From CAWAYH01 sp963786195 (GTDB lineage Bacteria > Acidobacteriota > Vicinamibacteria > Vicinamibacterales > 2-12-FULL-66-21), in assembly GCA_963786195.1 (NCBI GenBank), contig CAWAYH010000004.1, positions 310,001 through 374,000 on the forward strand: 64,000 bases of DNA, given 5' to 3'. Below, in pieces: positions 36,188 through 44,653 of this stretch. Every line of letters starts with the position of its first letter. The first letter of the stretch is position 1. The position numbers and the translations under genes were made by a program. The notes below the pieces were generated by a model that did no database searches, was not told the origin of the DNA, and saw nothing but the letters and a program-made list of their open reading frames with translations.

Positions 36188-36663
36188 TTGGTCCCCGCCG
36201 CGCCAGTCGGCCCGAAGACGTCCGACGCCGTGAGCGGAATGCCCGACTCGGCGGCTGGATCCTGGGCGCGGCCGGCAGCATCCGCGTGGGCAATGAGATG
36301 CGAGCTCATGGGTGTGGCGACGCTCGAGGCTCGGGTGTACAGAGCTTGCGAGGCGGCGACCCACTGTCCAGTCCGATGGTCGGCCACGTACGCGTAGGCG
36401 ATCGTCCCGGCCGCGGCCGCCTTCAGGTGATTCCGCAGACAACCGATGTCATCGAAGAACACCGGTTCCTCCGACGGCTCGACGATCTGGGCCGCGACCT
36501 TGGTGTTCGAGACGAGCATCCGACAGAAGCGACAGGTGTCCTGCCCCGGCACGAGCGTTGCCGGCGGCGGTGGCCCGCTCGCACAGGCTATCGTCAGGGT
36601 GAGGAGCGCCAGCGAAAGCGGTCGCGTCTGCGACACGATGACGTGAGTGAGGCCTGCCATCAT
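36184..36663 (-). CDS. nosL: NosL copper chaperone lipoprotein
   Basis: A 159-residue lipoprotein that binds Cu(I) and supplies copper to NosZ. The signal ends with the lipobox-like TIACAS (Cys about residue 27), followed by a Pro-rich linker and the metal motif DTCRFCRMLVS. FDDIGCLRNHL and the WVAASQALY region follow, as in NosL. It should be anchored at the membrane, facing the periplasm. Its start overlaps nosF (ATGA) and its stop overlaps nosY, the standard D-F-L-Y or D-F-Y-L style grouping. Confidence 0.92.
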   Translation of the reverse strand: MMAGLTHVIVSQTRPLSLALLTLTIACASGPPPPATLVPGQDTCRFCRMLVSNTKVAAQIVEPSEEPVFFDDIGCLRNHLKAAAAGTIAYAYVADHRTGQWVAASQALYTRASSVATPMSSHLIAHADAAGRAQDPAAESGIPLTASDVFGPTGAAGTK

Positions 36664-37567
36664 GTTCGCCCCGCCGCCCCCACGAGCTCGCGATACAGGG
36701 CATCGAGCCGTTCGTCCTCGGCCGTCAGATCCCGAATCTCGCACCCAGCCGCGCGCACCGCGTCCAGCACTGCAGGACGGGAGGCCGCCGGTCCGGGAAC
36801 GATGAGCTCATCACCTGACCACGTGACGCCAGGCGATATCCGGCGCACGACCGGAAGGTACGTGCTCCGGATGCCCGCTGAACCGGAGGCGCATGATTCC
36901 TCGACTCGCGAGCCGGTCCGCCAGTTCCGCCTGCGTGAAGAGCGCAATCAAACGGCCGGCGACGAGGATCGCGATGCGATCCGCGAGACGTTCGACATCT
37001 CCCAGCTGATGCGATGTGAAGAAAACGGTCTTGCCTTCCTTTCTGCGTCGATCGACGAGACCGTAGAAGGCGCAGAGGCCATCGGGATCCAACGCGGCGG
37101 TGGGCTCATCCAACAGAAGAACGGGTGTGTCCGGGAGAATTGCCACCGCAAGACCCAAGGCGCTGGACCATGCCGCCCGAATAGGTGCCGACGAGTTGGT
37201 TGCTTGCGCCATTGAGTGACGCGAAGCGAAGCGCGTGGCTCGTTCGGGATGCCGGAGCCGCGCGCAATCGGCAGTAGAACTCGACCACTTCCTGCCCGGT
37301 CAACGTCTCGGGGAACGCGACCTTCTGCGGAAGAAACGAGCACGCGCGTCGAGCCTCGGGGACGGTCGCCGGCGTGCCGTCGGCACCGAGGCGGACATCT
37401 CCGGAGGTAGGGGAGATCAGCCCGGCAGCGGCCTTGAGCGTCGTGGTCTTCCCCGAGCCGTTAGGGCCGAGCAGCGCCACTGCCTCCCCCGCTGGGACCA
37501 CCAGCGTCAGGTCATCGACCGCCGTGTGCCGGCCAAATCGCTTCGTAAACGCCCGATAGCGAATCAC
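36660..37567 (-). CDS. nosF: NosF ABC transporter ATP-binding protein (frameshifted)
   Basis: The ATPase of the NosDFY system. Walker A is GPNGSGKTT near residue 35, the Q-loop region is SFLPQKVAFPE, the signature is YSGGMVQRL near 130, Walker B is PVLLLDEPTAALD near 155 and the switch histidine is in TSHQLGD. The signature and Walker B lie in different frames, joined by one indel at about 37157-37161. A second indel near 36860 reaches the C-terminus at 36660. The start is GTG at 37567, overlapping the nosD stop. About 300 residues result. Confidence 0.9.
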
Positions 37568-38952
37568 ACGACCCTCGAGGTGCCGGATCTCCGGCGTCCC
37601 GACCAGACCGTCACCGCGCCAAGACCGAAGGCCGCGGTCGAAGCGAGGAGTCCAAATGGGTCGGCTCGGCGCTGACTCGCGTGGGCGGCTGGTACGTGGG
37701 GTAGCGACGGCGCTCGCACGAGAGGCGACCGATCTTCCAGGCCGACCGGTTCGAGCACCGGGAATGCCCGCTCAGCAGCGCCGAGCGTGGCCGCGGCAAG
37801 GCCATCGGACATCAGATCCGCGGCAGTCGCCGCGTCCCGGAAGTGATCGAAGACACTCGACAGCCGATACGGACGATCACTTCGATGGTCTCCGTCGAGG
37901 TCCGGCTCGTCGTTACCAGACCAGTAGTTTCCGTCGAACACTGCGTCCACCCGCTTCCCCACCAGGACGAGAGGTGTCAAGACCCCGATGACCGCATTGT
38001 TCTCGAATCGCACCTGACCCGACGAGGCATACAGCACGATAGCCGCGTCGGCTTGAGCGATGATGTTGCGTTGGAAGGTCGTTCGGTGTGAGCCTTCAAG
38101 GAACACCCCTCGCGCGTTGTCCGCAATCAGATTGTCTTCTGCCACCACGTCGTCGCACGTCTTGAACAGCAGACCGACCGAGGCGAAGCCGCGGTTATGG
38201 ATGAACCGGTTCCTGCGAAAGACGATGCGCTTCGAGTACATCAGTGCGGCGCCCGCGGCGCCGTGCTCGAAGAGGTTGTCTTCGAACGTGTTGTCGTCGG
38301 CAAACATGTAGTGAAGTCCGTACCGCAGGTGTGCCGCCCGGTTGTGGGCCACAAGCCCATGCGAGGACGACTGGATGTAGAACCCATCGCGTACGTCAGT
38401 CACATCGTTGTGGAGGAGCTGGAAGCCCTGAGTGTTCCACACGTGCACGCCGGAGCCCTTCTCCCCGGGGTCCTTGCCCGGGATTCCGCGGACGACGCAG
38501 CCGGTGACCCGGGATCCGTCCGCTTCCCTCAAATAGATGCCAAACAGACTATTGGTGATGCGGCAGTCTCTGACCGTGGTGTTCTTTCCGGTGACGTGAA
38601 TGCCCGACGCGTCGCGTCCGAGGTCGCCGCCGCCGCGGCCGTCGATGTCGAAACCCTCGAGGATGACGCCATCGGCGCGAATCCGAACGACGGTGCCGGC
38701 GCCGGCTCCAAGCAGCCGGGGTCGATCTCGCCCGATCAGATGGACCCGCTTGTCGATCAGCAGATCCCCGACGTACTCCCCTCCCGGGATTTCGATTCGC
38801 TCGTCTGGCCGGGCCTCATCGATTCGCTGCTGCAACGGCGACGCCTGGCGAGCCGGGGGTCGGCCCTCAATCTGGCCCGATGCGACTTGCGCCGGCGCCT
38901 CCGACGGGACCTGCAGCGCAATCAGCAGCGCCAGACGCGCCAGCCCGCTCAT
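37564..38952 (-). CDS. nosD: NosD periplasmic copper-processing protein
   Basis: A 462-residue exported beta-helix protein. The signal peptide ends near APAQVA. Many parallel beta-helix (PbH1/CASH) repeats follow from about residue 75 to 330, e.g. GVILEGFDIDG, SRVTGCVVRG and NRFIHNRGFASVG. The GNYWSGNDEPDLDGD calcium-like loop near 355 is typical of NosD, and a C-terminal membrane helix (about 435-455) follows. It works with NosFY in the periplasm to mature the copper sites. The ATG overlaps the upstream stop. The gene is intact. Confidence 0.95.
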   Translation of the reverse strand: MSGLARLALLIALQVPSEAPAQVASGQIEGRPPARQASPLQQRIDEARPDERIEIPGGEYVGDLLIDKRVHLIGRDRPRLLGAGAGTVVRIRADGVILEGFDIDGRGGGDLGRDASGIHVTGKNTTVRDCRITNSLFGIYLREADGSRVTGCVVRGIPGKDPGEKGSGVHVWNTQGFQLLHNDVTDVRDGFYIQSSSHGLVAHNRAAHLRYGLHYMFADDNTFEDNLFEHGAAGAALMYSKRIVFRRNRFIHNRGFASVGLLFKTCDDVVAEDNLIADNARGVFLEGSHRTTFQRNIIAQADAAIVLYASSGQVRFENNAVIGVLTPLVLVGKRVDAVFDGNYWSGNDEPDLDGDHRSDRPYRLSSVFDHFRDAATAADLMSDGLAAATLGAAERAFPVLEPVGLEDRSPLVRAPSLPHVPAAHASQRRADPFGLLASTAAFGLGAVTVWSGRRRSGTSRVV

Positions 38953-39584
38953 GGGACCCTCACGGGCTGCTTCCCTCCGCGTGCTGCAAGGACCAGCGCG
39001 GTCAGCAGCAGCAGGCCCGCCGCCGCCAAGGCATAGGACGCCAGATCGGGATAGGAGTACACCTCGAAGTTGGCGAGCTGCTTGAACCCGAACATCGGTG
39101 GCATGAACGGGTCGACCTTCACGGACGCCGTCGGCGCGAGGTCGTGGCCATAGTGGTACAACTTGTAGCCGAACGACCAGAGCGAAAATGCGCCAAAGTA
39201 GGAGAAGAGCATCGTCACATCGACCAGATCCGCGATCCGGCCGTGGACTGCGGCCCGTAGAAACAGCAGCGTCAGGGCGCCGACGACAAACGGAATCCAC
39301 TGGAACTCGGTGAAGTCCTCAGGGGTCAAGTCGCGCATCCCGATGTAGTGGTTCAGAACGTTGATCTCTTTGATGTCCTGACCGTTGTTGCCGCCGACCA
39401 GCTTGTATCCGTAGATGTCCAGCCGCAGGCCGTCCGGGTACTGCGGCGCGAACATCGTCATGTTCCAGAGCGGAGCGAAGTACACCGCGAGCAGGAGGGC
39501 GGCTGCCGCGACGATCAGCAGCCGCACCTGCAGGGTCAACGACCGCGCCAGAAAACTGTTGCTCCGGTCAACGAGGGTCTGCAT
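38949..39584 (-). CDS. Conserved membrane protein of the nos cluster (unknown function)
   Basis: A 211-residue integral membrane protein with four probable helices (about residues 18-38, 95-112, 120-140 and 183-203). The loop after helix 1 is rich in Asn, Tyr, Asp and Gly and carries PQYPDGLRLDIYGYKLVGG, which probably faces the periplasm. Similar proteins sit between nosZ and nosD in clade II clusters, and a role in metal handling or assembly is commonly supposed but not established. The stop overlaps nosD, and the start lies 14 bp after nosZ. Confidence 0.8.
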   Translation of the reverse strand: MQTLVDRSNSFLARSLTLQVRLLIVAAAALLLAVYFAPLWNMTMFAPQYPDGLRLDIYGYKLVGGNNGQDIKEINVLNHYIGMRDLTPEDFTEFQWIPFVVGALTLLFLRAAVHGRIADLVDVTMLFSYFGAFSLWSFGYKLYHYGHDLAPTASVKVDPFMPPMFGFKQLANFEVYSYPDLASYALAAAGLLLLTALVLAARGGKQPVRVP

Positions 39585-39598
39585 GCGTGCCTCGTGCG

Positions 39599-41479
39599 TC
39601 AGTTCGTCGTTGTCGACCCCTTGGGCTTCACGATGAGATACCCCTGCATCTCCTGGTGCAGCGCCGAGCAGAAGTTCGTGCAGTAGTACGGGAACACGCC
39701 CTTCTTTGCCGTGAACGTGACCGTCTTCGTCTCGCCTGGGTCAATCACGACGTTGATGTTGTAGTCGAGCAGGCCGAACCCGTGCAGCTCGTCGGTCGTT
39801 TGTTCGATGTTCGTGATAGCAATCGTGACGATGTCGCCTTCATTGACTTCGATGGCTGTCGGCGTCAGCGTCGAACGGACGGCGACGACTCTGGCGACGA
39901 CCTTGTTCCCCTGCCGCTGCACGCCGGCGTCCTTGACGTCCCAGACAGCCAGCGGGTGCTTGTTCTCTTCCTTCGAGTAGACCTCGATGGGCTTGAGCTT
40001 GTCGGCCTTGATAATCTGCGCGTAATGCGGTTCCGGCTCGGTGAACGCATCGTAGAGCAGCTTCATCTTCTCTTCGGTGATGTCGACGAGCTGTGACGAC
40101 TCCGGTTGCGAGGGTCCCACCGACAGGTGACGTCCGTGCGAGAGCTTGTTCAGGCCGACCAGCCATTTGCCGTCGGGCGACACGGTATCGCCCTCGGCCG
40201 CGGTGAGGTGGCCGATCGAGTACGACATCGGCATCTTGTCGACGACCTCCCAGGTGCCCAGCTTCCACTTGGCGATCGCACTGTCCACGAACAGCGAGGT
40301 GTACGCCCACCCATCCGTGCCGAACTGCGTGTGCAACGGCCCGAGACCGACCGGCACCTCCGCATCCTTGATGGACTCGTAGCGGAGCACCGGGATGCCA
40401 TCCTCGTCTCCCGTGAAGTCCTTGTTGCGAATGGCCGTTTGCAGCTTCTCGAAGTTGAATACCGTGGTGACCCCCTGCAGCTTGCCGGATCCGACGATGT
40501 ACTTGCCGTCGGGTGAGACGTCCACGCCGTGTGGCGATTTGCCGCAGGGCATCAGGTAAACGAGGCCTGGGACCTTGCGCGGGTCGAGCACCCGCACGCC
40601 ACCGATCATGTCGCCTTTTCCCTCCGCGGCGGCTTTCTCCGCCGCCCGCCAATCCACGGCCGCGATGTAGTCACGGTCGCGCTGCGCGGAGGTGACCTCG
40701 AGCTTGCCGATCGCCCGCTCGGTGTTGTACGACGACCAGAACATCCAACCGTCGGAGACAAGCTTGCCGGCGTCGCCGAGGTCGTAGTCGAAGGGCGGCA
40801 TCAGAATCTGCCAGCCCAACGACATGTCACCGCTCTTCGGATCGATCTTGATCCCCGCGATGACGCCTTTGTAGTCGCTGGCGTACTTGTCGATCGACGC
40901 CACTGTGCCCTTTGGAATCGGAATGGAGAAGCGCGACGCCATCATCGAGTACTCGGTGTTGGGCGTGACGAACGCGGAGGCGTGGTTGCCCGAGACGTTG
41001 GCCACCGGGCCGAAGATCTGCTTCGTCTTGAAGTCCCGCAGGTCGATGCGGGCCACACGCCCGTTCATCTCGTTCACGAAGAGCCACCGCCCGTCGTACT
41101 CCCCTTTCGTCTCGGAGAGCGCCGGATGGTGGACGTCACCCCACGTGAGTCCGCCCAGCATCGCCTTCGACTCGTCGTCGAAGCCGTACCCCGTGGCGGG
41201 ATACGGCGTGTAGACGGGGATCGTCGAAATGTGGCGCATGGACGGGACGCCGTACACGTAGACCTGGCCCGAGTGTCCGCCCGACGAGAACATGTAGTAC
41301 TCGTCGAGGTCGCCGGGCGCCACGTACGTCTTCTGGGCCGCGAACGCGACATCCGAGGTCGCCGCGGTGCGCTGGCGTGCGCCTCGCGGCTCGCTGGGCG
41401 CGCAACGGCCAACCAGCACCGCGATCGCAATTACGCCGATCGCGATCAGGGCGAATCGTCTTCGAGAGTTGATTAACAT
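39599..41479 (-). CDS. nosZ: Nitrous oxide reductase NosZ, clade II type
   Basis: A 626-residue copper enzyme that reduces N2O to N2. The N-terminus is a Sec lipoprotein-like signal (VLVGRC) without a twin-arginine motif, typical of clade II. The seven-bladed propeller carries CuZ histidines in DEYYMFSSGGHSGQ, DVHHPAL, SGNHASAF and CGKSPHGVD contexts. The C-terminal cupredoxin domain has the CuA motif CTNFCSALHQEMQGYL near residue 600. It should act at the outer face of the membrane. It lies behind a pentaheme cytochrome gene, the likely electron donor. Confidence 0.97.
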   Translation of the reverse strand: MLINSRRRFALIAIGVIAIAVLVGRCAPSEPRGARQRTAATSDVAFAAQKTYVAPGDLDEYYMFSSGGHSGQVYVYGVPSMRHISTIPVYTPYPATGYGFDDESKAMLGGLTWGDVHHPALSETKGEYDGRWLFVNEMNGRVARIDLRDFKTKQIFGPVANVSGNHASAFVTPNTEYSMMASRFSIPIPKGTVASIDKYASDYKGVIAGIKIDPKSGDMSLGWQILMPPFDYDLGDAGKLVSDGWMFWSSYNTERAIGKLEVTSAQRDRDYIAAVDWRAAEKAAAEGKGDMIGGVRVLDPRKVPGLVYLMPCGKSPHGVDVSPDGKYIVGSGKLQGVTTVFNFEKLQTAIRNKDFTGDEDGIPVLRYESIKDAEVPVGLGPLHTQFGTDGWAYTSLFVDSAIAKWKLGTWEVVDKMPMSYSIGHLTAAEGDTVSPDGKWLVGLNKLSHGRHLSVGPSQPESSQLVDITEEKMKLLYDAFTEPEPHYAQIIKADKLKPIEVYSKEENKHPLAVWDVKDAGVQRQGNKVVARVVAVRSTLTPTAIEVNEGDIVTIAITNIEQTTDELHGFGLLDYNINVVIDPGETKTVTFTAKKGVFPYYCTNFCSALHQEMQGYLIVKPKGSTTTN

Positions 41480-41504
41480 GACTGCTCTCCTGCGAATGAT
41501 GGTC

Positions 41505-42752
41505 CTACCGGCGTGGTGTGTCTCCGTGCGCCGACACGGGCTTTGTTTGCGCTGCCGCCTTCTGGCGCAGATGCTCGCGAAACGCTTCGCGCAGCTTCTC
41601 GACCGCCACGGCTTTCTGCTCGGGCGTCAGAATGATCTGGCGCGAGAGCACGACGGCCATCGTCCCCGTTGGCTCGCGAAGGAAGTCGTCAATCGTTCGG
41701 CCGAACCGCGACTGGACGTCCTCGACGGCCGTTGAGAGATCGGGGCCTATCTGCGCGGGGCTCTTGACGCCGAGCGCCGAGATCGAGTGGCACACGAAGC
41801 AGCCCGTCTGGACGAACCAGGCGCCGGGTCCGCTCTTCATCTCGGCTTCGGCTTTCGCTTCCAGCTCCGTCCTGGGATCGGTGCGCGGCGCGCCGGACAC
41901 GTACTCCGCGGGGATGCCGCTGCGCTTCCAGGAGAGCACGAGCATCGCGAGCGCCTGGGCTTCCTTCGTCGTGAAGTGGAAGTTCGGCATGACGGTGTCG
42001 GTGACGAGCGCGCGCGGATCCTTGAAGTGCGCCACGTGCCAGGCAAACGACGTCCGCTGACCGGACAGGCGGCCGAACTCATACTGCTCCGGCGCCTTCT
42101 CACCGACATGGGTCAGATCCGGGCCGATGGATCCTCCTCGTGCGTTGATCACGTGACAGGCGCGGCATCCCCGATCCATCACGAGCTGTTTCGCGAGATT
42201 GATCATCTCCGCGCCTTTGGTCTCGCGGTCGTAGCGGTGACAGGTGTTGCAGTTCATCTGCAGCAGCGCGTTCTTGCTGTCGACGAGTGAATACGACTCG
42301 CCGAGCGTCCGGCTGAGGAGCGGCTCTTCCCAATGCGCGACTTCGCCGTGGGCCTCCGCGGTGTCAATCGCCCAGCCCTGGCCGCCGTGACACGACGTAC
42401 AGCCATACTTCTCGATCGGATGCGTACGCAGCGGTGCGATCGGGTGCGTGCGATAGGGCAGCTCGGCCTGTTCGAGCCCCGGCCAGGTGACGCCCTGGTG
42501 GCACGTCACGCAGCGGTCGGCACGCCGCAGGCCGGGCAGCCAGACCTGCTGGATGCCCGTCGGGATCTCGGCCGTCTTCGCCGCCCCGACCTTCTCGCCG
42601 ACAAGTCGCCTGAACTCGTACTGGTAGTAGCGCCAGTCATGCTCGCGATCGGCCCACGTGAAGAGAATCGTCGAGACGACCAGCAGGACGCCGACGATCG
42701 CGAGGACGAGGCGGTCGCGCTTCGCATAGGGAGAGTGGGTGCGCAGTTCCAT
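41505..42752 (-). CDS. Pentaheme membrane-anchored cytochrome c of the nos cluster
   Basis: A 415-residue cytochrome with one N-terminal membrane helix (about residues 14-33) and five CxxCH sites: CVTCH, CTSCH, CNTCH, CRACH and CFVCH. The last two sit in domains resembling class I cytochrome c (e.g. GSIGPDLTHVG after CRACH). It follows the Rieske and cytochrome b genes of the same operon with a 1-bp gap and precedes nosZ. It is the likely electron carrier from the bc-like module to NosZ. The C-terminal 40 residues are basic and lack an anchor. Confidence 0.88.
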   Translation of the reverse strand: MELRTHSPYAKRDRLVLAIVGVLLVVSTILFTWADREHDWRYYQYEFRRLVGEKVGAAKTAEIPTGIQQVWLPGLRRADRCVTCHQGVTWPGLEQAELPYRTHPIAPLRTHPIEKYGCTSCHGGQGWAIDTAEAHGEVAHWEEPLLSRTLGESYSLVDSKNALLQMNCNTCHRYDRETKGAEMINLAKQLVMDRGCRACHVINARGGSIGPDLTHVGEKAPEQYEFGRLSGQRTSFAWHVAHFKDPRALVTDTVMPNFHFTTKEAQALAMLVLSWKRSGIPAEYVSGAPRTDPRTELEAKAEAEMKSGPGAWFVQTGCFVCHSISALGVKSPAQIGPDLSTAVEDVQSRFGRTIDDFLREPTGTMAVVLSRQIILTPEQKAVAVEKLREAFREHLRQKAAAQTKPVSAHGDTPRR

Positions 42753-42753
42753 G

Positions 42754-44095
42754 TCAAATCCGTCCAGGAATGTCCGGCCACGTCTGCCACGGCCAGTAGA
42801 ACTGCCAGTACGGGCCGCGGCAGAACACGCCGATGAACGTCAGCACGAGAATCGCCAGCGTCAGCAGCACGAACACGAGGTTCTGCGTCCGCCGCGTCTG
42901 CGGGAACCAGATCCCGGCCGCGGCCGCGGGGCTCTTGTCGAGCCATGGCCAGACGGTCAGCAGGGCGATGAGCGCGCCCGGCAGCAGCACCCCGCCGAGA
43001 AACGCGCCGTTGATCGTGAACGACCCGATCGTGATCGTCGTATCGGTGACGATCTCCTGCAGCCACAGGAAGTACCAGGGCGCCTTCGCCGGGTTGGGCG
43101 TGACGAGGGCGTTGGCCGGTTCCTCGAGAGGCGACCGGACGAATACCGACAGGATGCTGATCGCGGCGATCACGCCGAGCGTGACAATCGCCGCCCGTCG
43201 CGTGAGATCCGGAACGGCGTTGACGGTGAGATCGGGCGACTCGAGCGACGAGGTTCGAATGGTCGGCGCCGCGCCGCGCGCAACGCCGAGCAGCGTGTAG
43301 GTCTTCGTCGTCGACAGCGGAACCGGCTGTTTCTCAGCCAGAAGGGCGACGTGGTCGGCTTTCGCAAGCCCGCCGTCCTTCCGCACGCGCCACATGTGAT
43401 ACGCGAACAGCGCACCCAGCGCCCCAGGCAGCACGATGATGTGGAGCACGTAGAAACGGATCAACGTCGCCTGTTCGATCGTCCTCCCGCCGATCATCAG
43501 CTCCCGAAGCGCCGGCCCCACATACGGGACCGACGAGGCGATGTTCGTGCCCACCGTGATGGCCCAGAACGCCAGCTGATCCCACGGCAGGAGGTACCCG
43601 GTGAAGGACAGGAACAGCGTGACGAGCAGCATGGCCGACGCCGATCACCCAGTTCCACTCGCGCTGCTGTCCGCGCAGGCCGCCGTTCTTGTACGCACCG
43701 GTGAGGAACACCCTCGTCAGGTGCAGGAACACGACGATCACCATGCCGTGCGCCGAGAAACGGTGGACCGACCGGATCCAGGCGCCGAACGTGACGACGT
43801 ACTCGATGTCTTTGACTGAGGCGTAGGCCCGTTCCACGGACGGAACGTACAGGAACAGCAGCGGCGCACCCGAGAGGATCGTGAGCAGAAAGAAGGCCGC
43901 GGACGCCGTCCCGAGCCAGAAGGAGTAGTTCCAGTCGAGCGACGCCCTGGCGACTTTCGCGGGGAACCAGTGCAGGATGAAGTTCGACACGATCGCATCG
44001 CCGGCCTCGCGGTCGGAATGCGGCCGGAAGCTCCAGAACGATTTCGGATGCACGCCCGGCGCTGCCCGGCGCGCCGTGTCGGACTTGGTCGTCAT
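42754..44095 (-). CDS. Cytochrome b of the nos-associated bc complex (frameshifted)
   Basis: A fused cytochrome b with its N-terminal part in the frame starting at 44095 (helices LGTASAAFFLLTILSG and SAHGMVIVVFLHLTRVF, with heme histidines) and the rest in the frame ending at 42754. The latter holds SFTGYLLPWDQLAFW, the second His pair (RFYVLHIIVLPG) and a PWYFLW Qo-type block near NPAKAPWYFL. One missing base near 43637, in the W-V-I-G-V-A-M-L-L sequence, joins them. Corrected length is about 445 residues. The gene follows the Rieske gene and should oxidise menaquinol for N2O reduction. Confidence 0.9.
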
Positions 44096-44102
44096 CAGCT
44101 CC

Positions 44103-44653
44103 TCACGTCAGCGTCAGTCGGAAGTCACGGGCAACTTCATCGGCCAGGTCCACGACGAGCTGACCATCGTCAGGTGCGATCGACAGGCGATACCACGCGA
44201 GCGGGCGCGGTGCGGGACCTGCCACGTTGCGGCCATCACCGGTGTACTTCGACCCGTGACACGGGCATTGGTATCGATGGGTGAGGCGGAGCGTTCCCCC
44301 ATCGGCCGAAGCCGTCTGCGGTTGAGAGAGCGCCTCGGCGCGCACCGTGCAGCCCAGGTGCGTGCACACCGCTGAAATCGCGTGGAAGGTCTTGCCCTCG
44401 CGAAACACGAACAGTCGTTCGTCTGGAAGGAACTTGAGCCCGTCGGGGAACTCGGTCGGAGGACCGAGCTTCACCGTGGTGGGCGGGTCGTACGAGACGT
44501 TCGGCGCGAGAGATCTGAGCGACGCCAGCCCCTGGGTCCCGAGCGCGGCAATCCCCGCAGTGGTTCCCAGTTTGAGCAGGAAGTCGCGGCGGTCCGATGC
44601 GAGTGTCGCCCTCGGCCGGCACGGCCGGCGTGCGCATGTTTGAGGTCAGTCAT
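44103..44653 (-). CDS. Rieske iron-sulfur protein of the nos cluster (frameshifted near its start)
   Basis: The [2Fe-2S] subunit of the nos-associated quinol-oxidising complex. The main frame carries a Tat-like SDRRDFLLKLGTTAGIAALG segment, then the cluster boxes CTHLGCTV and CPCHGSKY, about 30 residues apart. This frame has no in-frame start: a TGA lies just upstream. The only plausible ATG, at 44653, is in another frame, so one indel near 44615-44640 is inferred. The gene overlaps the upstream oxidoreductase end by 8 bp and precedes cytochrome b by 7 bp. Confidence 0.87.
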